Counted from the first letter of the stretch, positions 26,802 to 40,393 are shown. The stretch: 64,000 bases of DNA from Sanderia malayensis (GCA_013076295.1 RQOL01000473.1:124001-188000), one strand, 5' to 3'. Program-made: numbers and translations. The notes: a model not told the origin generated them from the letters alone.

Positions 26802-27444
26802 GCACATGAATCCACGTTATTACAGCTGAACCTAAATAAAAAACACATGCTTTTGTCTTTTGCAGTGATATTAACATTAATGCACAAAAATTGCACATGA
26901 ATCAACGTTGTTACAGCTGAAACTAACTAAATTACACATGCATTGTTTGTTTGCAGTGATATTAACATCACTGCACACTAATTTCACATGAATCCACGTT
27001 ATTACAGCTGAAACTAACTAAGAACGACATGCATTTGCTTGTTTTCCGTGAGATTAACATTACTGCACACTAATTGCACCTGAATCTACGTTCTTACAGT
27101 TGAAACTAAGTAAATTACACATGCATTTGTTTGTTTTCAGTGACATTGACATTACTGCACACTTATTGTACATGAATCCATGTTGTTACAGGTGAAACTA
27201 ACTAAAATATACATGCATTTGCTTTTTTTAATTAATATTAACAATGCTAAACACTAATTGCGCATGAATCCACGTTGTTTACAGCTGAAACGAAGTAAAA
27301 TACACATGCATTTGCTTGTTTTCAGTGATATTAACATTACACAACACTAATTGGACATGAATGAACGCTATTACAGCTGAAACTAAGTAAAATACACTTG
27401 CATTTGCTTCTTTTCAGTGATATTAACATTACTGCACAGTAATG
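26802..27444 (+). repeat. Divergent cassette P-X-Q-R-M-N-O
   Basis: Seven consecutive monomers that depart most from the consensus and break the tetramer order. P has CCTAAATAAAAAACACATGC and GCACAAAAATTGC. X has GAATCAACGTTGTT and AACATCACTGC. Q has CTAAGAACGACATGC and TTTTCCGTGAGATT. R has TTTTCAGTGACATTGACATT. M has TTTTTTTAATTAATATTAAC. N has GAAACGAAG. O has GAATGAACGCTATT and ACACTTGCATTTG. The cassette follows every GCAAATG-type L (near 1.8, 12.5, 23.2, 26.8 and 33.3 kb), and parts of it recur after 44 kb. Confidence 0.88.
27168..27259 (+). repeat. Type M monomer with T-tract and TTAATTAATATT (12 copies)
   Basis: The TTTTCAGTGATATT segment is replaced by TTTTTTTAATTAATATT, and TACTGCACAC by AATGCTAAACAC. 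The first base of TAATTAAT lies at 2215, 12916, 23643, 27229, 33718, 49162, 51603, 53604, 55770, 59330, 59789 and 62662. None occurs between 33.8 and 49.1 kb. Copies after 49 kb have ATGTATTTGC where earlier ones have ATGCATTTGC, a second sign of two lineages. Confidence 0.9.
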
Positions 27445-30400
27445 GCACATGAATCCACGTTGTTACACCTCAAACTAAGTAAAATACACATGCATTTGCT
27501 TGTTTTCAGTGATATTAACATTACTGCACCACTAATTGCACATGATTCCACGTTATTAGAGCTGAAACTAACTAAAATACACATGCATTTGTTTGTTTCC
27601 AGGGATATTAACATTGCTGCACACTAATTGCACATGAATCTACGTTATTACAGCTCTAACTAAGTAAGAAAGACAGGCACTTGGGTGTTTTCAGTCATAT
27701 TAACACTACTGCACACTAATTGCACATGAATCTACGTTCTTACAGCTGAAACTAAGTAAAATACACATGCCTTTTGCTTCTTTCAGTGATATTAACATTA
27801 CTGCACAGTAATGGCACATGAATCCACGTTGTTACACCTCAAACTAAGTAAAAATACACATGCATTTGCTTGTTTTCAGTGAGTTTAAAATTACTGCACA
27901 CTAATTGGACATGAATCAACGTTATTACAGCTGAAACTAACTAATTTAAAACATGCATTTGCTTGTTTGCAGTGATATTAACATTACTGTACACTTATTG
28001 CACATGAATCCACGTTATTACAGCTGAAACTAAGTAAAATTTGCATGCATTTGCTTCTTTTCAGTGATTTTAACATTACTGTACACTATTTGCACTTGAA
28101 TCTACGTTATTACAGTTGGAACTAGCTAAAATACACATGCATTTGTTTGTTTGCAGTGATATTAACATTACTCCACACTAATTGCACATGAATCCACGTT
28201 ATTACAGCTGAAACTAAGTAAACTACACATGTATTTGCTTGTTTTCAGTGATATTAACACTACTGCACACTAATGGCACATGGAGTCCACTTTATTACAG
28301 TTGAAAGTAAGTAAAATACACATGCATTTGCATGTTTTCAGTGATATTAACATTACTGCAGAGTAATGGCACATGAATCCACGTTGTTACACCTCAAACT
28401 AAGTAAAATACACATGCATTTGCTTGTTTTCAGTGATATTGACATTACTGCACACTAATTGGACATGAATCGACGTTATTACAGCTGAAACTAACTAAAT
28501 TAAACATGCATTTGTTTGTTTGCAGTGATATTAACATTACTGCACACTAATTGCACATGAATCCACGTTATTACTGCTGAAACTAAGTAAACTACACATG
28601 CATTTGCGTGTTTTCAGTGATATTAACACTACTGCACACTAATGGCACATGAGTCCACTTTATTACAGTTTGAAAGTAAGTAAAATCCCCATGCATTTGC
28701 ATGTTTGCAGTGATATTGACATTACTGCACAGTAATGGCACATGAATGCACGTTGTTACACCTCAAACTAAGTAAATTACACATGCATTTGCTGTTTTCA
28801 GTGATGTTAACATTACTGCACACTAATTGCACACGATTCCACGTTATTAGAGCTGAAACTAACTAAAATACACATGCATTTGGTTTGTTTGCAGTGATAT
28901 TAACATTACTGCACACTAGTTGCACATGAATCCACGTTATTACAGCTGAAACTAAGTAAACTACACATACATTTGCGTGTTTTCAGTGATATTAACACTA
29001 CTGCACACTAATGGCACATGAGTTCATTTTATTACAGTTGAAAGTAAGTAAATACACATGCATTTGCATGTTTTCAGTGAATATTAACATTACTGCACAG
29101 TAATGGCACATGAATCCACGTTGTTACACTCAAACTAAGTAAAATACACGTGCTTTGCTTGTTTTCAGTGATATTAACATTACTGCACACTAATTGGACA
29201 TGAATCAATGTTATTACAGCTGAAACTAACTAATTTAAACATGCATTTGTTTGTTTGCAGTGATATTAACATTACTGCACACTTATTGCACACGAATCCA
29301 CGTTATTACAGCTGAAACTAAGTAAAAGTTGCATGCATTTGCTTCTTTTCAGTGATTTTAACATTACTGCACACTCTTTGCACATGAATCTACATTATTA
29401 CAGTTGGAACTAAGTAAATATACATGCATTTGCTTGTTTTCAGTGATATTAACATTACTGCGCACTAATTGCACATGATTCCACGCTTTTACAGCTGAGG
29501 CTAAGTAAAATACACATGCATTTGCTTGTTTTCAGTGATATTAACTTTACTGCACTCTAATTGCACACGATTCCACGCTTTAAGACCTGAAACTAACTGA
29601 AATACACATGCATTTGTTTGTTTGCAGTGATATTAACATTACTGCACACTTATTGTACATGAATCCATGTTGTTACAGCTGAAACTAATTAAAGACACAT
29701 GGATTTGTTTGTTTGCTGTGATATTAACATTACTACACACTAATTGCACATGAATTCACGTTATTACAGATGCAACTAAGTAAAATACACATGCATTTGC
29801 TTCTTTCAGTGATATTAACATTACTGCACAGTAATGGCACATGAATCCACGTTGTTACACCTCAAACTAAGTAAAATACACATGCATTTGCTTGTTTTCA
29901 GTGATATTAAAATTACTGCACACTAATTGGACATGAATCACGTTATTACAGCTGAAACTAACTAATTTAAACATGCATTTGTTTGTTTGCAGTGATATTA
30001 ACATTACTACACTAATTGCACATGAATCCACGTTATTACAGCTGAAACTAAGTAAACTACACATGTATTTGCTTGTTTTCAGTGATATTAACACTACTGT
30101 ACACTAATGGCACATGAGTCCACTTTATTACAGTTGAAAGTAAGTAAAATACACATGCATTTGCATTTCAGTATATTAACATTACTGCAGAGTAATGGCA
30201 CATGAATCCACGTTACACCTCAAACTAAGTAAAATACACATGCATTTGCTTGTTTTCAGTGATATTAACATTACTGCACACTAATTGGACATGCCACGTT
30301 ATTAGAGCTGAAACTAACTAAAATACACATGCATTTGTTTGTTTCCAGGATATTAACATTGCTGCACACTAATTGCACATGAATCCACGTTATTACAGCT

Positions 30401-33098
30401 CTAACTAAGTAAGAAAGACAGGCACTTGGGTGTTTTCAGTCATATTAACACTACTGCACACTAATTGCACATGAATCTACGTTCTTACAGCTGAAACTAA
30501 GTAAAATACACATGCCTTTTGCTTCTTTTCAGTGATATTAACATTACTGCACAGTAATGGCACATGAATCCACGTTGTTACACCTCAAACTAAGTAAAAT
30601 ACACATGCATTTGCTTGTTTTCAGTGATACTAAAATTACTGCACACTAATTGGACATGAATCAACGTTATTACAGCTGAAACTAACTAATTTATACATGC
30701 ATTTGCTTGTTTGCAGTGATATTAACATTACTGTACACTTATTGCACATGAATCCACGTTGTTACACCTCAAACTAAGTAAATTACACATGCATTTGCTT
30801 GTTTTCAGTGATGTTAACATTACTGCACACTAATTGCACACGATTCCACGTTATTAGAGCTGAAACTAACTAAAATACACATGCATTTGTTTGTTTGCAG
30901 TGATATTAACATTACTGCACACTAGTTGCACATGAATCCACGTTATTACAGCTGAAACTAAGTAAACTACACATGCATTTGCGTGTTTTCAGTGATATTA
31001 ACACTACTGCACACTAATGGCACATGAGTTCACTTTATTACAGTTGAAAATAAGTAAAATACACATGCATTTGCATGTTTTCAGTGATATTAACATTACT
31101 GCACAGTAATGGCACATGAATCTACGTTGTTACACCTCAAACTAAAAATACACGTGCATTTGCTTGTTTTCAGTGATATTAACATTACTGCACACTAATT
31201 GGACATGAATCAATGTTATTACAGCTGAAACTAACTAATTTAAACATGCATTTGTTTGTTTGCAGTGATATTAACATTACTGCACACTTATTGCACACGA
31301 ATCCACGTTATTACAGCTGAAACTAAGTAAAAGTTGCATGCATTGTGCTTTTCAGTGATTTAACATTACTGCACACTCTTTGCACATGAATCTACATTAT
31401 TACAGTTGAACTAAGTAAAATATACATGCATTTGCTTGTTTTCAGTGATATTAACATTACTGCCACTAATTGCACATGATCCACGTTTTTACAGCTGAGG
31501 CTAAGTAAAATACACATGCATTTGCTTGTTTTCAGTGATATTAACATTACTGCACCTAATTGCACACGATTCCACGTTTTAAGACCTGAAACTAACTGAA
31601 ATACACATGCATTTGTTTGTTTGCAGTGATATTAACATTACTGCACACTTATTGTACATGAATCCATGTTGTTACAGCTGAAACTAACTAAAACACATGG
31701 ATTTGTTTGTTTGCTGTGATATTAACATTACTACACACTAATTGCACATGAATTCACGTTATTACAGCTGAAACTAAGTAGAATTTGCATGCATTTGTTT
31801 TCAGTGATTAACATTACTACACTATTTGCACTTGAATCTACGTTATTACAGTTGAACTCTAAAATACACATGCATTTGTTGTTTTGCAGTGATATTAACA
31901 TTACTCCACACTAATTGCACATGAATCCACGTTATTACAGCTGAAACTAAAAAACACATGTATTTGCTTGTTTCAGTGATATTAACACTACTGCACACTA
32001 ATGGCACATGAGTCCACTTTATTACAGTTGAAAGTAAGTAAATACATATGCATTTGCATGTTTTCAGTGATATTAACATTACTGCAGAGTAATGGCACAT
32101 GAATCCACGTTGTTACACCTCAAACTAAGTAAAATACACATGCATTTGCTTGTTTTCAGTGATTAACATTACTGCACACTAATTGACATGAATCGACGTT
32201 ATTACAGCTGAAACTAACTAAATTAAACATGCATTTGTTTGTTTCAGTGATATTAACATTACTGCACACTAATTGCACATGAATCCACGTTATTACAGCT
32301 GAAACTAAGTAAAACTACACATGCATTTGCGGGTTTTTCATGATATTAACATTACTGCACACTAATGGCACATGATCCACTTTATTACAGTTGAAAAAGT
32401 AAAATCCCATGCATTTGCATGTTTGCAGTGATATTGACATTACTGCACAGTAATGGCACATGAATCACGTTGTTACACTCAAACTAAGTAAATTACACAT
32501 GCATTTGCTTGTTTTCAGTGATATTAACATTACTGCACACTAATTGCACATGATCCACGTTATTAGAGCTGAAACTAACTAAAATACACATGCATTTGTT
32601 TGTTTGCAGTGATATTAACATTACTGCACACTAGTTGCACATGAATCCACGTTATTACAGCTGAAACTAAGTAAACTACACACATTTGCGTGTTTTCAGT
32701 GATATTAACACTACTGCACACTAATGGCACATGAGTTCACTTTATTACAGTTGAAAGTAAGTAAAATACACATGCATTTGCATGTTTTCAGTTGATATTA
32801 ACATTACTGCACAGTAATGGCACTATGAATCCACGTTGTTACACCTCAAACTAAGTAAAATACACGTGCATTTGCTTGTTTTCAGTGATATTAACATTAC
32901 TGCACACTAATTGGACATGAATCAATGTTATTACAGCTGAAACTAACTAATTTAAACATGCATTTGTTTGTTTGCAGTGATATTAACATTACTGCACACT
33001 TATTGCCACGAATCCACGTTCAGATTACAGCTGAAACTAAGTAAAAGTTGCATGCATTTGCTTCTTTTCAGTGATTTTAACATTACTGCACACTCTTT

Positions 33099-33190
33099 GC
33101 ACAAGAATCTACATTATTACAGTTGGAACTAAGTAAAATATACATGCATTTGCTTGTTTCCAGGGATATTAACATTGCTGCACACTAATT
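33099..33190 (+). repeat. Second copy of the K/C chimeric monomer
   Basis: Matches the chimera at 1603-1694 in both halves and in the switch region, and is followed by the same GCAAATG L monomer and P-X-Q-R-M-N-O cassette. It differs by CACAAGAATC for CACATGAATC. Two copies of one breakpoint imply a single exchange later copied. Confidence 0.85.
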
Positions 33191-33489
33191 GCAAATGAAT
33201 CCACGTTATTACAGCTCTAACTAAGTAAGAAAGACAGGCACTTGGGTGTTTTCAGTCATATTAACATTACTGCACACTAATTGCACATGAATCCACGTTA
33301 TTACAGCTGAACCTAAATAAAAAACACATGCTTTTGTCTTTTGCAGTGATATTAACATTAATGCACAAAAATTGCACATGAATCAACGTTGTTACAGCTG
33401 AAACTAACTAAATTACACATGCATTTGTTTGTTTGCAGTGATATTAACATCACTGCACACTAATTTCACATGAATCCACGTTATTACAG

Positions 33490-36420
33490 CTGAAACTAAC
33501 TAAGAACGACATGCATTTGCTTGTTTTCCGTGAGATTAACATTACTGCAACACTAATTTGCACCCTGAATCTACGTTCTTACAGTTGAAACTAAGTAAAT
33601 TACACATGCATTTGTTTGTTTTCAGTGACATTGACATTACTGCACACTTATTGTACATGAATCCATGTTGTTAACAGGTGAAACTAACTAAAATATACAT
33701 GCATTTGCTTTTTTTTTTAATTAATATTAACAATGCTAAACACTAATTGCGCATTGAATCCACGTTGTTACAGCTGAAACGAAGTAAAATACACATGCAT
33801 TTGCTTGTTTTCAGTGATATTAACATTACACCAACACTAATTGGACATGAATGAACGCTATTACAGCTGAAACTAAGTAAAATACACTTGCATTTGCTTC
33901 TGTTTCAGTGATATTAACATTACTGCCACAGTAATGGCACATGAATCCACGTTGTTACACCTCAAACTAAGTAAAAATACACATGCATTTGCTTGTTTTC
34001 AGTGATATTAACATTACTGCACACTAATTGCACATGATTCCACGTTATTAAGCTGAAACTAACTAAAATAACACATGCATTTGTTTGTTTTCCAGGGATA
34101 TTAACATTGCTGCACACTAATTGGCACATGAAATCTACGTTATTACAGCTCTAACTAAGTAAGAAAGACAGGCACTTGGGTGTTTTCAGTCATATTAACA
34201 CTACTGCACACTAATTGCACATGAATCTACGTTCTTACAGCTGAAACTAAGTAAAATACACATGCCTTTGCTTCTTTTCAGTGATATTAACATTACTGCA
34301 CAGTAATGGGACCACATGAATCCCACGTTGTTACACCACCTCAAACTAAGTAAAATACACATGCATTTGCTTTGTTTTCAGTGATATTAAAATTACTGCA
34401 CACTAATTGGACATGAATCAACAGTTATTACAGCTGAAACTAACTAATTTAAACATGCATTTGCTTGTTTGCAGTGATATTAACATTACTGTACACTTAT
34501 TGCACATGAATCCACGTTATTACAGCTGAAACTAAGTAAAATTGCATGCATTTGCTTTTTTCAGTGATTTTAAACATTACTGTACACTATTTGCAACTGA
34601 ATCTACGTTATTACAGTTGGAACTAGCTAAATACACATGCATTTGTTTGTTTGCAGTGATATTAACATTACTCCACACTAATTGCACATGAATCCACGTT
34701 ATTACAGCTGAAACTAAGTAAACTACACATGTATTTGCTTGTTTTCAGTGATATTAACACTACTGCACACTAATGGCACATGAGTCCACTTTATTACAGT
34801 TGAAAGTAAGTAAAATACACATGCATTTGCAATGTTTCAGTGATATTAACATTACTGCAGAGTAATGGCACAAGAATCCACGTTGTTACACCTCAAACTA
34901 AGTAAAATACACATGCATTTGCTTGTTTTCAGTGATATTAACATTACAGCACACTAATTGCACATGAATCCACGTTATTACTGCTGAAACTAAGTAAACT
35001 ACACATGCATTTGCGTGTTTTCAGTGATATTAACACTACTGCACACTAATGGCACATGAGTCCACTTTATTACAGTTGAAAGTAAGTAAAATCCCCATGC
35101 ATTTGCATGTTTGCAGTGATATTGACATTACTGCACAGTAATGGCACATGAATGCACGTTGTTACACCTCAAACTAAGTAAATTACACATGCATTTGCTT
35201 GTTTTCAGTGATGTTAACATTACTGCACACTAATTGCACACGATTCCACGTTATTAGAGCTGAAACTAACTAAAATACACATGCATTTGTTTGTTTCCAG
35301 GGATATTAACATTGCTGCACACTAATTGCACATGAATCCACGTTATTACAGCTCTAACTAAGTAAGAAAGACAGGCACTTGGGTGTTTTCAGTCATATTA
35401 ACACTACTGCACACTAATTGCACATGAATCTACGTTCTTACAGCTGAATGTAAGTAAAATACACATGCCTTTTGCTTCTTTTCAGTGATATTAACATTAC
35501 TGCACAGTAATGGCACATGAATCCACGTTGTTACACCTCAAACTAAGTAAAATACACATGCATTTGCTTGTTTTCAGTGATACTAAAATTACTGCACACT
35601 TAATTGACATGAATCAACGTTATTACAGCTGAAACTAACTAATTTAAACTGGCATTTGCTTGTTTGCATGATATTAACATTACTGGTACACTTATTGGCA
35701 CATGAATCCACGTTGTTACACCCTCAAACTAAGTAAAAATTACACATGCATTTGCTTGTTTTTCCAGTGATGTTAACATTACTGCACACTAATTGCACAC
35801 GATTCCACGTTATTAAGCTGAAACTAACTAAAAATTACACATGCATTTGTTTGTTTGCAGTGATATTAACCATTACTGCACACTAGATTGCACATGAATC
35901 CACCGTTATTACAGCTGAAACTAAGTAAACTACACATGCATTGCGTGTTTTCAGTGATATTAACACTACTGCACACTAATGGCACACGAGTTCACTTTAT
36001 TACAGTTGAAAATAAGTAAAATACAATGCATTTGCATGTTTTCAGTGATATTAACATTACTGCACAGTAATGGCACATGAATCTACGTTGTTACACCTCA
36101 AACTAAGTAAAATACACGTGCATTTGCTTGTTTTCAGTGATATTAACATTACTGCACACTAATTGGACATGAATCAATGTTATTACAGCTGAAACTAACT
36201 AATTTACACATGCTTTTGTTTGTTTGCAGTGATATTAACATTACTCCACACTAATTGCACATGAATCCACCGTTATTACTGCTGAAACTAAGTAAACTAC
36301 ACATGCATTTGGCGTGTTTTCAGTGATATTAACACTTACTGCACACTAATGGCACATGAGTCCACTTTATTACAGTTGAAAGTAAGTAAAAATCATATGC
36401 ATTTGCATGTTTTCAGTGAT
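33490..36420 (+). other. Insertion-rich stretch
   Basis: Extra bases break words that are otherwise fixed: GCAACACTAATTTGCACCC near 33548, GTTAACAGGTG near 33670, a ten-T run at 33709-33718, CGTTCAGATTACAG near 33018 just outside the block, GGGACCACATGAATCCCACG near 34309, ACACCACCTC near 34333, TTTTTCCAGTG near 35760 and TAACCATT near 35868. The opposite bias (deletions) holds elsewhere. The satellite order is intact. Confidence 0.8.
35236..35327 (+). repeat. C'-front / C-back fusion monomer
   Basis: Begins as C' (CACACGATTCC, normally followed by GTTTGCAGTGAT) and ends with the C tail (TTTCCAGGGATATT, GCTGCACAC) leading into L at 35370. Both parents are position 2, so the tetramer register is kept. 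The fusion cuts out the monomers normally found between C' and the next C. Confidence 0.75.
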
Positions 36421-36627
36421 ATTAACATTACTGCAGAGTAATGGCACATGAATCCACGTTGTTACACCTCAAACTAAGTAAAATACACATGCATTTGCTT
36501 GTTTTCAGTGATGTTAACATTACTGCACACTAATTGCACACGATTCCACGTTATTAGAGCTGAAACTAACTAAAATACACATGCATTTGTTTGTTTGCAG
36601 TGATATTAACATTACTGCACACTAGTT

Positions 36628-38553
36628 GCACATGAATCCACGTTATTACAGCTGAAACTAAGTAAACTACACATACATTTGCGTGTTTTCAGTGATATTA
36701 ACACTACTGCACACTAATGGCACATGAGTTCACTTTATTACAGTTGAAAGTAAGTAAAATACACATGCATTTGCATGTTTTCAGTGATATTAACATTACT
36801 GCACAGTAATGGCACATGAATCCACGTTGTTACACCTCAAACTAAGTAAAATACACGTGCATTTGCTTGTTTTCAGTGATATTAACATTACTGCACACTA
36901 ATTGGACATGAATCAATGTTATTACAGCTGAAACTAACTAATTTAAACATGCATTTGTTTGTTTGCAGTGATATTAACATTACTGCACACTTATTGCACA
37001 CGAATGCACGTTATTACAGCTGAAACTAAGTAAAAGTTGCATGCATTTGCTTCTTTTCAGTGATTTTAACATTACTGCACACTCTTTGCACATGAATCTA
37101 CATTATTACAGTTGGAACTAAGTAAAATATACATGCATTTGCTTGTTTTCAGTGATATTAACATTACTCGCACTAATTGCACATGATTCCACGTTTTTAC
37201 AGCTGAGGCTAAGTAAAATACACATGCATTTGCTTGTTTTCAGTGATATTAACTTTACTGCACTCTAATTGCACACGATTCCACGCTTTAAGACCTGAAA
37301 CTAACTGAAATACACATGCATTTGTTTGTTTGCAGTGATATTAACATTACTGCACACTTATTGTACATGAATCCATGTTGTTACAGCTGAAACTAATTAA
37401 AAGACACATGGATTTGTTTGTTTGCTGTGATATTAACATTACTACACACTAATTGCACATGAATTCACGTTATTACAGATACAACTAAGTAAAATACACA
37501 TGCATTTGCTTCTTTTCAGTGATATTAACATTACTGCACAGTAATGGCACATGAATCCACGTTGTTACACCTCAAACTAAGTAAATACACATGCATTTGC
37601 TTGTTTTCAGTGATATTAAAATTACTGCACACTAATTGGACATGAATCAACGTTATTACAGCTGAAACTAACTAATTTAAACATGCATTTGTTTTGCAGT
37701 GATATTAACATTACTACACTAATTGCACATGAATCCACGTTATTACAGCTGAAACTAAGTAAACTACACATGTATTTGCTTGTTTTCAGTGATATTAACA
37801 CTACTGTACACTAATGGCACATGAGTCCACTTTATTACAGTTGAAAGTAAGTAAAATACACATGCATTTGCATGTTTGCAGTGATATTAACATTACTGCA
37901 GAGTAATGGCACATGAATCCACGTTGTTACACCTCAAACTAAGTAAAATACACATGCATTTGCTTGTTTTCAGTGATATTAACATTACTGCACACTAATT
38001 GGACATGATTCCACGTTATTAGAGCTGAAACTAACTAAAATACACATGCATTTGTTTGTTTCCAGGGATATTAACATTGCTGCACACTAATTGCACATGA
38101 ATCCACGTTATTACAGCTCTAACTAAGTAAGAAAGACAGGCACTTGGGTGTTTTCAGTCATATTAACACTACTGCACACTAATTGCACATGAATCTACGT
38201 TCTTACAGCTGAAACTAAGTAAAATACACATGCCTTTTGCTTCTTTTGAGTGATATTAACATTACTGCACAGTAATGGCACATGAATCCACGTTATTACA
38301 CCTCAAACTAAGTAAAATACACATGCATTTGCTTGTTTTCAGTGATACTAAAATTACTGCACACTAATTGGACATGAATCAACGTTATTACAGCTGAAAC
38401 TAACTAATTTAAACATGCATTTGCTTTTTTGCAGTGATATTAACATTACTGTACACTTATTGCACATGAATCCACGTTATTACAGCTGAAACTAAGTAAA
38501 ATACACATGCATTTGTTTGTTTGCAGTGATATTAACATTACTGCACACTAGTT
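36628..38553 (+). repeat. 1.93-kb tandem repeat, copy a
   Basis: Twenty-one monomers from one V monomer (GTTGCACATG, ACATACATTTGCGTG) to the next, 1926 bp later. Order: V I B G J K D1 D2 E F B G H I B C L S B G and a hybrid monomer. Marker spacings agree: AAGACCTG 37290 to 39217 is 1927 bp, and the L monomer starts at 38093 and 40023 are 1930 bp apart. Copy a has ACAGATACAAC near 37.48 kb where copy b has ACAGATGCAAC. Confidence 0.87.
38462..38553 (+). repeat. Hybrid monomer at the 1.93-kb duplication junction
   Basis: The front (GAATCCACGTTATTACAG, AACTAAGTAAAAT) matches the J' monomer that follows the same G monomer elsewhere, for example at 40394. The back (ATTTGTTTGTTTGCAG, then CTAGTTGCAC) matches C'. 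It sits exactly between the two copies, as an unequal exchange between misaligned copies predicts. Confidence 0.82.
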
Positions 38554-40393
38554 GCACATGAATCCACGTTATTACAGCTGAAACTAAGTAAACTACACAT
38601 ACATTTGCGTGTTTTCAGTGATATTAACACTACTGCACACTAATGGCACATGAGTTCACTTTATTACAGTTGAAAGTAAGTAAAATACACATGCATTTGC
38701 ATGTTTTCAGTGATATTAACATTACTGCACAGTAATGGCACATGAATCCACGTTGTTACACCTCAAACTAAGTAAAATACACGTGCATTTGCTTGTTTTC
38801 AGTGATATTAACATTACTGCACACTAATTAGACATGAATCAATGTTATTACAGCTGAAACTAACTAATTTAAACATGCATTTGTTTGTTTGCAGTGATAT
38901 TAACATTACTGCACACTTATTGCACACGAATCCACGTTATTACAGCTGAAACTAAGTAAAAGTTGCATGCATTTGCTTCTTTTCAGTGATTTTAACATTA
39001 CTGCACACTCTTTGCACATGAATCTACATTATTACAGTTGGAACTAAGTAAAATATACATGCATTTGCTTGTTTTCAGTGATATTAACATTACTGCGCAC
39101 TAATTGCACATGATTCCACGTTTTTACAGCTGAGGCTAAGTAAAATACACATGCATTTGCTTGTTTTCAGTGATATTAACTTTACTGCACTCTAATTGCA
39201 CACGATTCCACGCATTAAGACCTGAAACTAACTGAAATACACATGCATTTGTTTGTTTGCAGTGATATTAACATTACTGCACACTTATTGTACATGAATC
39301 CATGTTGTTACAGCTGAAACTAATTAAAAGACACATGGATTTGTTTGTTTGCTGTGATATTAACATTACTACACACTAATTGCACATGAATTCACGTTAT
39401 TACAGATGCAACTAAGTAAAATACACATGCATTTGCTTCTTTTCAGTGATATTAACATTACTGCACAGTAATGGCACATGAATCCACGTTGTTACACCTC
39501 AAACTAAGTAAAATACACATGCATTTGCTTGTTTTCAGTGATATTAAAATTACTGCACACTAATTGGACATGAATCAACGTTATTACAGCTGAAACTAAC
39601 TAATTTAAACATGCATTTGTTTTTTGCAGTGATATTAAACATTACTACACTAATTGCACATGAATCCACGTTATTACAGCTGAAACTAAGTAAACTACAC
39701 ATGTATTTGCTTGTTTTCAGTGATATTAACACTACTGTACACTAATGGCACATGAGTCCACTTTATTACAGTTGAAAGTAAGTAAAATACACATGCATTT
39801 GCATGTTTCAGTGATATTAACATTACTGCAGAGTAATGGCACATGAATCCACGTTGTTACACCTCAAACTAAGTAAAATACACATGCATTTGCTTTTTTC
39901 AGTGATATTAACATTACTGCACACTAATTGGACATGATTCCACGTTATTAGAGCTGAAACTAACTAAAATACACATGCATTTGTTTGTTTCCAGGGATAT
40001 TAAACATTGCTGCACACTAATTGCGCATGAATCCACGTTATTACATCTCTAACTAAGTAAGAAAGACAGGCACTTGGGTGTTTTCAGTCATATTAACACT
40101 ACTGCACACTAATTGCACATGAATCTACGTTCTTACAGCTGAAACTAAGTAAAATACACATGCCTTTTGCTTCTTTTCAGTGATATTAACATTTACTGCA
40201 CAGTAATGGCACATGAATCCACGTTGTTACACCTCAAACTAAGTAAAATACACATGCATTTGCTTGTTTTCAGTGATACTAAAATTACTGCACACTAATT
40301 GGACATGAATCAACGTTATTACAGCTGAAAACTAACTAATTTAAACATGCATTTGCTTGTTTGCAGTGATATTAACATTACTGTACACTTATT
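38554..40393 (+). repeat. 1.93-kb tandem repeat, copy b (20 monomers)
   Basis: Repeats copy a monomer by monomer up to the G monomer before 40394, with few visible differences (such as GCATTAAGACC at 39211, GCGCATGAATCC at 40024 and ACATCTCTAAC near 40043). It then continues into J' and T rather than the hybrid monomer. Confidence 0.85.

Larger units (their letters stand above)
26711..33190 (+). repeat. Higher-order unit 4, 6.48 kb
   Basis: Begins like units 1-3 (L at 26711, P at 26802, X at 26893, Q at 26984, R at 27076, M at 27168, N at 27260, O at 27353, B at 27445, C at 27538, L at 27630). Unlike unit 3 it has an intact F monomer near 29.78 kb and continues through L at 30417 into S B G B' C' V I B G J K D1 D2 (31581). 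It ends with the K/C chimera at 33099-33190. About 70 monomers. Some single-base losses occur at 31.1-32.5 kb. Confidence 0.83.
33191..36627 (+). repeat. Short rearranged higher-order block, insertion-rich
   Basis: Starts as the other units do (L at 33233, cassette P-O, L at 34167, S B G J' T H I B) but then skips one G monomer (B passes straight to U near 34.95 kb). It uses a C'/C fusion at 35236-35327 to reach L at 35370, then runs S B G B' C' V I B G U I B C'. Many extra single bases occur between about 33.5 and 36.4 kb. Confidence 0.8.

Noticed and set aside
33001..33040. CGTTCAGATTACAG as an insertion or target-site event
   Set aside because: Only about four extra bases within an otherwise normal monomer, next to the insertion-rich patch. 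Sequencing or consensus error is simpler.
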